In this document: in pieces, positions 35,698 through 43,985 of the stretch | Layout of the letters: every line of letters begins with the position of its first letter | Numbering within the stretch: the first letter of the stretch is position 1 | NCBI GenBank assembly: GCA_020346245.1 | Contig: CP070778.1 | Location: 77,285-125,634, forward strand | From: Flavobacteriaceae bacterium | Lineage (GTDB): Bacteria > Bacteroidota > Bacteroidia > Flavobacteriales > Flavobacteriaceae | Length of the DNA: 48,350 nt | Direction of reading: 5' to 3' | Translations under genes and position numbers: made by a program | Notes under the pieces: model-generated | Told to the model about the DNA's origin: nothing | The model's database searches: none | The model's input: the letters and a program-made list of their open reading frames with translations, nothing else

Positions 35698-36090
35698 ATG
35701 AAAGACATAGAAAACAAGAAGGATGTTGAACATTTGGTAAACGAATTTTATGCCAAAGTTCTTAAAGATGATAAAATAGGTTTCTTTTTTAATAAAATTA
35801 CCGCCATAGACTGGGAGAAGCATTTTCCCATTATGTATGACTTTTGGGAAACCATATTATTTGATAGGATAAAGTACAAAGGCAACCCAATGACCAAGCA
35901 CATAGTACTTAGTAAAAAGGAACCGATAACTTCAGAACATTTTGAAAGGTGGCTGTTGCTTTGGAATGAAACCGTGAATGAAAATTTTGTGGGGAACAGG
36001 GCTGCAGAGGCAATCAAGAGAGCTCAAATGATAGCAGATCTTATGAAATTCAAAATAAGCACTAGCGGTGATGTAACCCCAATTAAATAA
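35698..36090 (+). CDS. Group III truncated haemoglobin
   Basis: The 130-residue cytoplasmic globin has the group III pattern: DVEHLVNEFYAKVLKDDKIG, FPIMYDFWETILF, the GNPMTKH segment where His68 is the likely proximal haem ligand, and HFERWLLLWNETVNENF. Truncated haemoglobins bind oxygen or NO and help nitrosative-stress defence. It is a single gene; an A/T-rich promoter region of about 60 bases precedes it, and the convergent isomerase-like gene ends 30 bases downstream. Confidence 0.93.
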   Translation: MKDIENKKDVEHLVNEFYAKVLKDDKIGFFFNKITAIDWEKHFPIMYDFWETILFDRIKYKGNPMTKHIVLSKKEPITSEHFERWLLLWNETVNENFVGNRAAEAIKRAQMIADLMKFKISTSGDVTPIK

Positions 36091-36120
36091 ATCACTGCAA
36101 AAAATTGAATTAAATTTGCC

Positions 36121-36981
36121 CTATTGGTAAGCTGATTCAATTTGCCTGCGGATGGTTTGAAAGGCCATTTTTCCCTGGGTAGAAAGGTCTTTCCAGCGAC
36201 ACTCAATTACTATTTTTCCTTGATACCCTTCTTTTTTGAGGGCGGTTAGGTAAGGTATAAAATCGTCCCCCTTTACTCCCGGAGGAGTACGCCCTTCCTT
36301 TTCGGCCAGCTCACAGTATACCGCATAACCTTTTGTTCCCGCAATTGCATCAGGAGATTCCTCCTCTTTTAGCATATGATAAATGTCTACGCACAACCGA
36401 AAGTTTTTATGGTCTACAGACTTCACTACAGCCAACGCCTCCTTTAAAGTGTTAATAAAATTACATTCTGTGCTGTTCAGGTTTTCAAGGGCGAGAATAA
36501 TATTATATCGCTCCGCTACTTCTGCTACTTTCCTCGCCAGTTCAATGAATTGTTCTTCAGCTTTTATCCGGGAGAACCCTACAGGAACTCTGCGTGATCC
36601 ACCACTCCCCCAGATAACCAAGGTGAGACCAGCTGCCTGTGCACGCCGGAGAACGATTTCAACAAAGTCTAAAACGGCTTTTTCATCGACATTTGGCCCT
36701 ACTGCTTTAAGGTCTCCTGGAATAAAAAGATTACAGGCATATAAAGGGATTTGCAAGTTTTTAATAGTTTGCAGTTGATCCTGGAATTCCTGATTCGAAA
36801 CATTCCTTGGGGAAAGTATTTTGGGTGTAGACTCTACTAAGTAACGAAAACCGAATTCCACAAGCAGGCTGTCATTCTCAAGATCCTGTACCACCCCAAT
36901 TTCCGGTATCGCTATTTTCACTTGCGCCTTGGACGTAAGTCCGGTAAGAACCATCAGGCTAAGAATATAAATCTTTAGCAT
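36121..36981 (-). CDS. Secreted xylose-isomerase-like TIM barrel protein
   Basis: The 286-residue protein begins MLKIYILSLMVL with a signal peptide ending near SKAQ. The AP-endonuclease-2/xylose isomerase-like barrel is seen in LTLVIWGSGGSRRVP, NIILALENLN, FRLCVDIYHMLKEE and KIVIECRWKD, where Glu, Asp, His and Glu are the metal ligands of the fold. Periplasmic members are annotated as sugar phosphate isomerase/epimerases, but the export signal makes a free sugar or small metabolite more likely. The exact reaction is unknown. Confidence 0.8.
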   Translation of the reverse strand: MLKIYILSLMVLTGLTSKAQVKIAIPEIGVVQDLENDSLLVEFGFRYLVESTPKILSPRNVSNQEFQDQLQTIKNLQIPLYACNLFIPGDLKAVGPNVDEKAVLDFVEIVLRRAQAAGLTLVIWGSGGSRRVPVGFSRIKAEEQFIELARKVAEVAERYNIILALENLNSTECNFINTLKEALAVVKSVDHKNFRLCVDIYHMLKEEESPDAIAGTKGYAVYCELAEKEGRTPPGVKGDDFIPYLTALKKEGYQGKIVIECRWKDLSTQGKMAFQTIRRQIESAYQ

Positions 36982-37144
36982 CAATTAAAAATACAATAAT
37001 TCAGGAAATGATTGTATTCGCTTTCTGAACATCGGGCATACGATATTTGTCTGCGCTTGCGGATATAGGAAAGTTACATCAAAAAAAATAGTATCTTGAA
37101 AATCCGCCCATAAAAACAAAGTGGTATTAAATAAAATCAATTTT

Positions 37145-38140
37145 ATGGAACTTCTGGAAACACTGTTTGGTGAGCTAATTAATTTTCTTGGAATTTCCCG
37201 GGTGCTGGAACTTTTAGAAGCAGGAGATTATGCGGCCTTCAAAACCTATGATGGAATAGTTTCTCTGATCTATCCCATAATTCCACTGCTGGTAATCCTT
37301 GAGTTAATTTTAGGCCTTATCTATAAAAACCCTCAGGCCAAGGTATATAAAGTTAATTTCCTTATTTACATCTTTAACAGGTTTGTAGGCAGGTTTATTG
37401 CCATTGCCATGGTAGCTTTTTGTATTGGGCTATTTCAGTCACTGGCACCTTTTCAAACCAGTTTAACCTGGTATTGGTTTATCTATGGCTATATTGTCTG
37501 GGAGTTCGGGCATTTTCTTTACCATTACTGGGGCCATAAAGTACGGCTGTTCTGGTGTCTGCACTCAACGCATCATGCTCCAGAAAACATGAACCTTACC
37601 GTTACTTATGCACACTTTTTTCTGGAAGCTCCCTATGCCGATACTATACGTACTACCGTTTGTATTTTGTTGGGGGTGCAACCCGAGCTTTTGTTTTTAA
37701 TCATGTTTATAGATGGCACCTATGGGGCGTTTATTCATGTTGGTGAAAATCTTTTAAAAGATGGCAGGCTTGGCTTTTTAAACAAGTTTATCCTGACACC
37801 TTCCCACCATAGGGTCCACCATGCGCGCAACCCGCTTTATATGGATACCAATTTTTGTAATCTGCTGAATATATGGGACAGGGTTTTTGGAACATACCAG
37901 GATGAAGAAAAGGCTGTTAAAGTTGAATACGGAATTACGAGGGAGATGGACTCCGGGAATTTCCTGGATGTCTATTTCGGAGAAATTGAGGCCTTATTCA
38001 AAGATGTATATAAGGCTCCCGGCCTCAAGAACAAATTCTTATATCTGGTTATGCCCCCGGGATGGAATCATGAAGGTAATCACAAAACTGCAAAAATGGT
38101 TCGTGATGCGTATCTCATTTCGCAGAAAATGAAGAGTTGA
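37145..38140 (+). CDS. Sterol desaturase/fatty acid hydroxylase family membrane protein
   Basis: The 331-residue polytopic protein has the three histidine boxes for a di-iron centre: HFLYHYWGH (123-131), HSTHH (140-144) and HHRVHHA. Several hydrophobic helices surround them. The family hydroxylates or desaturates lipids such as sterols, fatty acids or carotenoids. The start ATG 37145 is chosen; a GTG 24 bases upstream is in frame but less likely. It lies 219 bases upstream of the Lacal_2735-type gene and the photolyase cassette. Confidence 0.87.
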   Translation: MELLETLFGELINFLGISRVLELLEAGDYAAFKTYDGIVSLIYPIIPLLVILELILGLIYKNPQAKVYKVNFLIYIFNRFVGRFIAIAMVAFCIGLFQSLAPFQTSLTWYWFIYGYIVWEFGHFLYHYWGHKVRLFWCLHSTHHAPENMNLTVTYAHFFLEAPYADTIRTTVCILLGVQPELLFLIMFIDGTYGAFIHVGENLLKDGRLGFLNKFILTPSHHRVHHARNPLYMDTNFCNLLNIWDRVFGTYQDEEKAVKVEYGITREMDSGNFLDVYFGEIEALFKDVYKAPGLKNKFLYLVMPPGWNHEGNHKTAKMVRDAYLISQKMKS

Positions 38141-38258
38141 ATATAAAAATTGTTCCATATATAACCGGGTTTTCTGAAAATAACTTATCATCCTGATATG
38201 CTCTTTTAGCCAGGCAAATATTGATAGGCTAAATAGTGGACATAATTCTTTTTTTTAA

Positions 38259-38294
38259 TTTTGTTTAATTATTAACATATTATATTAAACAAAA
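38259..38294. promoter_or_regulatory. 11-bp inverted repeat upstream of the Lacal_2735-type gene
   Basis: TTTTGTTTAAT (38259-38269) is repeated in reverse complement as ATTAAACAAAA (38284-38294), with 14 bases between. It contains an inner near-palindrome TGTTTAATTATTAACA. A dyad of this shape, with MerR-type spacing in front of photolyase genes, could be an operator for a light- or stress-responsive regulator; this is inference. Confidence 0.5.
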
Positions 38295-38303
38295 TAAATA
38301 ATT

Positions 38304-38340
38304 TTACATGTGGAAAAAATAGTTTTTCCATCTCATGTAA
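38304..38340. promoter_or_regulatory. Long leader hairpin upstream of the Lacal_2735-type gene
   Basis: Outer arms TTACATG and CATGTAA enclose inner arms TGGAAAAA and TTTTTCCA around the loop ATAG, with a TCT bulge on one side: about 15 paired bases in all. It ends 20 bases before the start codon at 38360 and is followed by TATTTTTAAA. It could be a leader hairpin or a weak terminator; no strong T-run supports the second. Confidence 0.5.
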
Positions 38341-38359
38341 TATTTTTAAAATCTTAACT

Positions 38360-38524
38360 ATGTTCAAATTATTCAAAAGAAAGTCGGAAAAAGAAATCCT
38401 TCAAAAAAAATACAAAAAACTAATGGCCGAGGCCCATCAGTTATCTCAAACGAACCGTAAACTGGGTGATATCAAAATTTATGAAGCAGAGTTGGTGATG
38501 ATGCAAATTGAAATATTGGATTGA
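38360..38524 (+). CDS. Lacal_2735-family small protein
   Basis: This 54-residue protein is basic and helical, beginning MFKLFKRKSEKEILQKKYKK and then AEAHQLSQTNRKLGD. This matches the short coiled-coil-like Lacal_2735 family found widely in Flavobacteriaceae, as I recall it. The function is unknown. It lies 98 bases before the DASH cryptochrome gene and has the dyad and hairpin immediately upstream, so it may be the first gene of a light- or stress-induced unit. Confidence 0.7.
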   Translation: MFKLFKRKSEKEILQKKYKKLMAEAHQLSQTNRKLGDIKIYEAELVMMQIEILD

Positions 38525-38622
38525 ATTTATTTACCAATGGTTTATCTGACAAATGGTTTCCTTGCATAAATTAGCCCATTCAGTTAAAAGCTCTTTGTCC
38601 GGAGAGAAAATTGTAAAGAAAA

Positions 38623-39936
38623 ATGTCCAGTGAACATAAAACAGGCTTAATTTGGTTTACTAAAAACCTTAGGGTTAGAGATAATTACACCTTGCAGAGG
38701 GCTGTAGTAGATAACCAAAGGCTCATCGGGGTCTTTTTCTTTGACCCGCGCGATTTTGAGCCTACCCCTTATGGCTTTAAAAAAACAGAGCGGTTCAGAG
38801 TTAAATTTCTATTGGAATCCGTAGCGCAACTCCGGGATTCTCTTCAAGAAATTAATATTTCTTTATGGGTGGTTCATGGCAAAGCCGAAGAAACTATGCC
38901 TGAATTAATAAAAGATTTTAATATTCAATCTATTTATCTCCAGAAAGAATGGACCCGGGAAGAAGCGGATGTTTTACACAGTGTTCAAAAGAGACTTCCT
39001 GAACATATTCAAATAAAAGAAATTTTTGATCAGTTCTTATTTCATCCAGAAGATATTCCCTTCTCAGAAATGACCATCCCAAAGGTCTTTACAGACTTTA
39101 GAAAAGCCTGTGAAAAAGAAGCTTTGGTCAGACCTGAAGCAGCAGAGATAAACTCTTTTTCCGAAAGCAATCTACTCCTTTATGCGCCTGAATTGCCTAC
39201 CCTTGAAGATTTGGGCTTCAAATCTTTTGAAATAGATATACGTTCTGCATTTCCTTTTGCCGGCGGGGAAAAGGAGGCCCAAAAGCGTTTGAATTATTAC
39301 TTTTTTCAAACCAAAAAGCTGTGCTATTATAAAAAAACACGCAATGGCCTATTAGGCACAGACTACAGCTCAAAATTTTCACCCTGGCTGGCCAATGGCA
39401 GTATATCTGCACGCCAGGTGTATTGGCAAGTTTTGGATTTTGAAAAGCAATACTTAAAAACCCAAAGTACCTATTGGCTCATATTTGAACTCATCTGGCG
39501 CGATTACTTTAAATACATCTCCTTAAAATACCAGGATAAGATATTTCTGCAAGGGGGGATACTCCAAAAAGATTACCTGTGGCGTAACAACCAAAATGAA
39601 TTTAATTCCTGGATTAAAGGCACTACCAAAGAAGCTTTCGTAAATGCCAACATGCTGGAGCTGAAGCACAGCGGTTGGATGAGCAACCGGGGAAGACAAA
39701 ATGTGGCATCTTATCTGGCCAAAGAGCTTCAATTAGACTGGCGTATGGGAGCGGCTTATTTTGAAGCCATGTTACTAGACTATGATGTGCATAGCAATTA
39801 TGGGAACTGGATGTATGTTGCCGGGGTTGGCAACGACCCCAGGGATCGTAAATTCAACATTAGACTGCAGTCTGAACGTTATGACCCCAGTGGTAAGTAT
39901 CAAAAAACCTGGATGGAGAAAACCCTTTTTGAATGA
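38623..39936 (+). CDS. DASH-type cryptochrome/photolyase
   Basis: The 437-residue protein has an N-terminal alpha/beta antenna domain (LIWFTKNLRVRDNYTLQRAV, FFFDPRDF) and a C-terminal FAD-binding helical domain. The latter shows LNYYFFQTKKLCYYKKTRNGLLGTDYSSKFSPWLANGSIS, MSNRGRQNVASYLAKEL and GNWMYVAGVGNDPRDRKFN, typical of DASH cryptochromes. These repair cyclobutane dimers in single-stranded DNA or sense blue light. Its 3' end overlaps the next photolyase gene by 4 bases (ATGA), so the two are translationally coupled. Confidence 0.93.
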   Translation: MSSEHKTGLIWFTKNLRVRDNYTLQRAVVDNQRLIGVFFFDPRDFEPTPYGFKKTERFRVKFLLESVAQLRDSLQEINISLWVVHGKAEETMPELIKDFNIQSIYLQKEWTREEADVLHSVQKRLPEHIQIKEIFDQFLFHPEDIPFSEMTIPKVFTDFRKACEKEALVRPEAAEINSFSESNLLLYAPELPTLEDLGFKSFEIDIRSAFPFAGGEKEAQKRLNYYFFQTKKLCYYKKTRNGLLGTDYSSKFSPWLANGSISARQVYWQVLDFEKQYLKTQSTYWLIFELIWRDYFKYISLKYQDKIFLQGGILQKDYLWRNNQNEFNSWIKGTTKEAFVNANMLELKHSGWMSNRGRQNVASYLAKELQLDWRMGAAYFEAMLLDYDVHSNYGNWMYVAGVGNDPRDRKFNIRLQSERYDPSGKYQKTWMEKTLFE

Positions 39937-41465
39937 AAACTCTGCGCCTCATACTTGGAGATCAGTTGAACCGCAATCATAGCTGGTTTAAACATGTTAA
40001 TGACGACCATATTTACGTAATGTTTGAGATGCGGCAGGAAACCGACTATGTGAGGCAGCATATTCAGAAGGTAATTGGCTTTTTTTCGGCCATGCGTGAT
40101 TTTGAAAATAGCCTGAGGGACGGCGGCCACAAGGTTATCTATTATCGCATAAATGATAAGAAAAACACCCAGCAGCTCATAGGCAATCTAAAAAAGCTCA
40201 TAGAGGAATACCAGATTGAGGTATTTGAATATTTACTTCCTGATGAATACCGGCTGGATAAACAACTAAGGGATTTTTGCAATGCCCTGGACATCAAAAC
40301 AAACTCCTGTGATACCGAGCACTTCTACACTTCACCAGATGAACTCCGGCTTTTTTTTAAAGACAACAAACAATTACTGATGGAGCGCTTTTATCGTTAT
40401 ATGAGGAAAAAACATAATGTTCTGATGGATGGTGCACAACCTCTGGGAGGCCTTTGGAATTACGATAAAAGCAATAGAAAAAAATGGAAAGGCAAACCTG
40501 CTGTTCCCCAACCCATTCTTTTTGAAAACGAGGTAAGCGAGGTTTTAGAAGATATTAAATTGGCTGGCATAGAAACTATCGGCCATTTCGAGGGAACCAT
40601 TTTCAATTATCCTATAAATGAGGAACAGGCTATTTGGCAATTACGATACTTTTGTAAGTACCTCTTAAAATATTTTGGTGACTACCAGGATGCCCTTCAT
40701 ACCTCAGAAAAATTTCTTTTTCATTCCAGGCTTTCATTCGCTTTGAACACTAAAATACTTTCTCCAAAAACTGTAGTTAATGAGGTTATAACCTATTATC
40801 AAGATCACAGCATGGAAATAAATATTTCCCAGGTTGAAGGTTTCGTAAGGCAGATTATTGGATGGAGGGAGTACATGCGCGGGGTTTATTGGAAGGAAAT
40901 GCCAGATTATGCCAAGTTTAACAGGCTCGAAAATTACCACCAACTACCTGATTTTTATTGGACGGGAAATACCAAAATGAATTGTCTGGCAGTATCCATT
41001 AAAAATTCCCTGAACAATGCGTACGCTCACCATATACAGAGACTGATGATAACCGGGAATTTTGCCTTGCTTACGCAGGTTCATCCCAACGAGGTTGATC
41101 AGTGGTATCTGGGAATATATATAGATGCCATAGAATGGGTAGAAATTACAAATACAAGGGGAATGAGCCAGTTCGCAGATGGGGGTATTATCGCCACCAA
41201 ACCCTATGTTTCCTCAGCTTCCTATATACATAAAATGGGTGATTATTGTGAAAAATGCTCCTACAATAGAAACAAAAGAACCGGTGAGGATGCCTGCCCT
41301 TTTAATAGTCTTTATTGGAACTTTCTTGACGATAAGAAAGAATATCTCAGAAATAATCACAGGATGGGTATGATGTACAATCTGCTTTCCAGGATTCCTG
41401 AAGAAGAACTAAAACAATTAAAAGACAGGGCATACAGGGTTATTAAAAATCCTGATCTCTTTTAA
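39933..41465 (+). CDS. FeS-type (6-4) photolyase / bacterial cryptochrome-photolyase
   Basis: The 510-residue protein starts MKTLRLILGDQLNRNHSW and has the FAD-binding region INTxYAHHIQRLM-like segment and VEITNTRGMSQFADGG. Four cysteines (Cys351, Cys439, Cys442, Cys455, in MNCL, YCEKC and DACPF) sit at the positions of the [4Fe-4S] ligands of the Agrobacterium PhrB-type photolyases. This class repairs (6-4) photoproducts with FAD and 6,7-dimethyl-8-ribityllumazine. The lumazine antenna is the substrate of the riboflavin synthase encoded at 2176. Start overlaps the DASH stop codon. Confidence 0.92.
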   Translation: MKTLRLILGDQLNRNHSWFKHVNDDHIYVMFEMRQETDYVRQHIQKVIGFFSAMRDFENSLRDGGHKVIYYRINDKKNTQQLIGNLKKLIEEYQIEVFEYLLPDEYRLDKQLRDFCNALDIKTNSCDTEHFYTSPDELRLFFKDNKQLLMERFYRYMRKKHNVLMDGAQPLGGLWNYDKSNRKKWKGKPAVPQPILFENEVSEVLEDIKLAGIETIGHFEGTIFNYPINEEQAIWQLRYFCKYLLKYFGDYQDALHTSEKFLFHSRLSFALNTKILSPKTVVNEVITYYQDHSMEINISQVEGFVRQIIGWREYMRGVYWKEMPDYAKFNRLENYHQLPDFYWTGNTKMNCLAVSIKNSLNNAYAHHIQRLMITGNFALLTQVHPNEVDQWYLGIYIDAIEWVEITNTRGMSQFADGGIIATKPYVSSASYIHKMGDYCEKCSYNRNKRTGEDACPFNSLYWNFLDDKKEYLRNNHRMGMMYNLLSRIPEEELKQLKDRAYRVIKNPDLF

Positions 41466-41476
41466 ATCCAAAAGAC

Positions 41477-41752
41477 ATGGTACACCTCAAACCGCATGAA
41501 ATTGACAGGGTCATAGAAATGGCCTGGGAAGACCGTACGCCTTTTGAAGCAATAAGTCATCAATTCAGTGTTTCGGAAGCCGAAGTAATTCTGTTGATGA
41601 GAAAGGAACTTAAACCATCCAGTTTCAGAATGTGGCGAAAACGGGTTCAGGGCAGAAAAACCAAACACGCCAAACTCAGAGGATTTGACAAAGGGAGATT
41701 TAAATGCAGCCAACAGAAAAACATAAGTAATAACAAGATATCAAAACGCTGA
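41477..41752 (+). CDS. TIGR03643 (DUF2805) family protein
   Basis: The 91-residue basic protein begins MVHLKPHEIDRVIEMAWEDRTPFEAI and contains FSVSEAEVILLMRKELKPSSFRMWRKRVQGRKTKH. It shows a helix-turn-helix-like first half and an RMWRKRVxGRxTKH motif that identifies TIGR03643. The family is often found next to photolyases and is of unknown function. Only 11 bases separate it from the FeS photolyase gene, so it completes a three-gene photolyase operon. Confidence 0.85.
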   Translation: MVHLKPHEIDRVIEMAWEDRTPFEAISHQFSVSEAEVILLMRKELKPSSFRMWRKRVQGRKTKHAKLRGFDKGRFKCSQQKNISNNKISKR

Positions 41753-41794
41753 ATTGTAACAATTCTAAAAGTCTTATTCCTCTTTATCTATTGA

Positions 41795-42172
41795 TTATAA
41801 ATAATCCATCGCGATAATAATGACAGATAAGACTAAAAAACTAAAAGCAGGGAATGATTTTTTCAGAGGATCTTTGACCTTTAAATGCATGGCAATGGCT
41901 CCCAGCATTAAAAAGGACATGCCCGCAGCTCCAGGAACAGCAAGTTGCGGCAGCCATATAGACGCAAATATAAGTATCGCAAAAAGTATTTTTAAGCCTC
42001 CTATAAGGTACACCATGGTTTCGGAAAGGCCGTAAGTTTCAAATTCCTCCTTCATAGATTGGGCAGACCCCCCCCGCCATGATGTAGGTTTATTAAATCT
42101 TAGCAGCCAAACGTTGAGTATACTTATTAAGATAAATACTTTAATCGCAATTAATAGATAATTAATCTCCAT
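41795..42172 (-). CDS. DoxX-like membrane protein
   Basis: The 125-residue protein has four predicted membrane helices and a polar loop with EEFETYGLSETMVYLIGGLKI, the (E/D)FxxYGL element of short DoxX-like proteins, followed by PGAAGMSFLMLGAIAMHLKVKDP. DoxX-like proteins are small membrane partners of oxidoreductases and redox systems, without a proven activity. It is divergent from a second DoxX-like gene at 42262, 89 bases away. Confidence 0.75.
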   Translation of the reverse strand: MEINYLLIAIKVFILISILNVWLLRFNKPTSWRGGSAQSMKEEFETYGLSETMVYLIGGLKILFAILIFASIWLPQLAVPGAAGMSFLMLGAIAMHLKVKDPLKKSFPAFSFLVLSVIIIAMDYL

Positions 42173-42261
42173 ATTTTAAGATTTTAATAGTTAAGCCATC
42201 TTACCTTCACAATTTCGGATAAAGCCAACAGAAATTATTCATATTTCGGGTCCGGCTAATT

Positions 42262-42606
42262 ATGCTACTAAAGATATTAATTTTATTTTCATCTCTTTAC
42301 TTTATCATTTTTGGGGTGTATTACCTGTATTTTCAAAAGATGGTTTTGGAATTCCAACGCTATGGGCTGAAACAATATCGCATCTTGACCGGAATATTAC
42401 AACTATTGGGTTCCTTATCTTTAATGATCGGTTTTTTGATTTCACCTTTTACAATGGTCGGATCAGGTGGACTTGCCATGCTAATGGTATTAGGGGTTAT
42501 AGTAAGAATTAGAATTAAAGACAAGCCTTATTTACTTATTCCTGCTATTTTCTTCATGTGTCTGAACATTTTTATTTTTAGTGCTTCGCTGATTCGCATA
42601 ATGTGA
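42262..42606 (+). CDS. DoxX-like membrane protein
   Basis: This 114-residue protein has four membrane helices and the shared segment LEFQRYGLKQYRILTGILQLLGSLSLMIG, followed by VGSGGLAMLMVLGVIVRIRIKDKP. It corresponds part by part to the divergent neighbour at 41795 (FxxYGL, then GGLAML/GAAGMSFLML, then a K-D-P or K-D-K-P turn), so they are distant paralogues. The function is unknown; a terminator-like hairpin follows 70 bases downstream. Confidence 0.72.
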   Translation: MLLKILILFSSLYFIIFGVYYLYFQKMVLEFQRYGLKQYRILTGILQLLGSLSLMIGFLISPFTMVGSGGLAMLMVLGVIVRIRIKDKPYLLIPAIFFMCLNIFIFSASLIRIM

Positions 42607-42673
42607 ATGAATCTCTGAGAGAATTAAGATAACTTTCATTACCTATAAAGTGTATTTAATGAATTATAAAACT

Positions 42674-42705
42674 AAAAAAGCAGATGTCCCCACCTGCTTT
42701 TATAA
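42674..42705. terminator. Bidirectional terminator hairpin
   Basis: AAAAGCAG (42676-42683) pairs with CTGCTTTT (42694-42701). The minus strand reads on into TTTTTTAG, which suits the aldo/keto reductase transcript; the plus strand reads CTGCTTTTATAAAC, which suits the DoxX-like gene. It therefore probably serves both. Confidence 0.7.
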
Positions 42706-42851
42706 ACTAACTCAAACTACATAAATAAGAACGTTTCCTTTTTAAAGGTTGCCCAAAAATACGTGGCTTATTCAATCCTGAAGTTAAGCTAATTGAAAGA
42801 ATAGGTTACCATTTGTACTTTTAAATAAGTAATCAAAAAAAGAGCCCTCAA

Positions 42852-43820
42852 TTACAGGTTGTTTATCCGCCTGTCCAAAATATTTTCTATTGCTTCAATA
42901 TTGGCTTTGGTCAATGTTACTTCACTGGCTTTGGCAGTTTCTTGTATCTGTTCCGGGTTCCGGGCACCTACAATTGCCGAGGTCATTTCTTTGTTACGTA
43001 GCACCCAGGCCAGGGAAAGCTGCGGGAGCGAAACGTTTTCTTGAATAGCTATCTGATTTAACCGCTCTATTGTTTCAAGATTAATGCTGAGCTGTGGTTC
43101 CGTAAAAAACGGATGTCTGCTTCGCCAATCCGAGTCGGGTAATGATAAAGCTCTTTCCCGGGTAAATTTCCCGGTGAGTAATCCAGCCTGCATGGGGCTG
43201 TATGCAATAATACCAATCTGGTTTGTGTTACAATAAGACATGATTTCTTCCTCAATTTCACGACGGAACATACTGTAAGGAGGTTGTAGAGAAGTTATTG
43301 AATGTATGGCCTGAGCCCTTTTAAGCTGTTCCAGGTTAAAATTAGAAACGCCCGCATAACGTACTTTCCCCTCTTTAACAAGTTGCGCCATGGCAGCCCA
43401 TCCTTCCTCAATTTCCTCATCCGGTTCCGGCCAGTGAATCTGATAGAGATCAATTGTTTCTATATCCAAACGCTTCAGGCTTGCCTCCACCTCCCGTTGT
43501 ATGCTCCCCGCTTTAAGTGATTTGCCAATCTCGCGGCTGTCGCCTTCCCAAACCCGTCCGCATTTGGTAGCTATGATAACTTCATCCCTTATTCCTTTGA
43601 TAGCTCTGCCTACGACTTCTTCAGCGTGGCCATGCCCATAAATGGCGGCCGTATCTATCCAATTAATCCCCAAATCCAATGCGGCATGAATGGCCTTGAC
43701 TGAAGCCATATCATCCTGGGGTCCCCAGCCAAACTTCCAGTCTCCGCCTCCCATGGCCCAGGTACCTAATCCTATTGTGGTAAGATTGAGTTCACTGTAA
43801 CCTAATTTACGTGTTCGCAT
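42852..43820 (-). CDS. Aldo/keto reductase
   Basis: The 322-residue protein from the ATG at 43820 (MRTRKLGYSEL) has the AKR catalytic tetrad: Asp56 and Tyr61 in DTAAIYGHGHAEE, Lys86 in IATKCGR and His129 in YQIHWPEP. The barrel continues with GVSNF, QPPYSMFRREIE, IAYSPMQAGLLTGKFTRE and the NADPH-binding VGARNPEQIQE near the C-terminus. The frame is open 11 codons further upstream, but the TRKLGxSxL start is the family norm. Substrate is not predicted. The 165 bases upstream hold a TATCTTTAG element that may be its promoter. Confidence 0.9.
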   Translation of the reverse strand: MRTRKLGYSELNLTTIGLGTWAMGGGDWKFGWGPQDDMASVKAIHAALDLGINWIDTAAIYGHGHAEEVVGRAIKGIRDEVIIATKCGRVWEGDSREIGKSLKAGSIQREVEASLKRLDIETIDLYQIHWPEPDEEIEEGWAAMAQLVKEGKVRYAGVSNFNLEQLKRAQAIHSITSLQPPYSMFRREIEEEIMSYCNTNQIGIIAYSPMQAGLLTGKFTRERALSLPDSDWRSRHPFFTEPQLSINLETIERLNQIAIQENVSLPQLSLAWVLRNKEMTSAIVGARNPEQIQETAKASEVTLTKANIEAIENILDRRINNL

Positions 43821-43985
43821 AATTATGATTTTGATGATACTAAAGATACCCAACCTTTTTATTATTTCATATAGCGTTGTTTGTCCTTATATGATGAAAT
43901 TTCTCAATATTTGTTTTATATAATGGGATTTATCATCAGAGCGAATAAAAACCACTATTTTTAGACAGCCAACCTCTACTGATCT

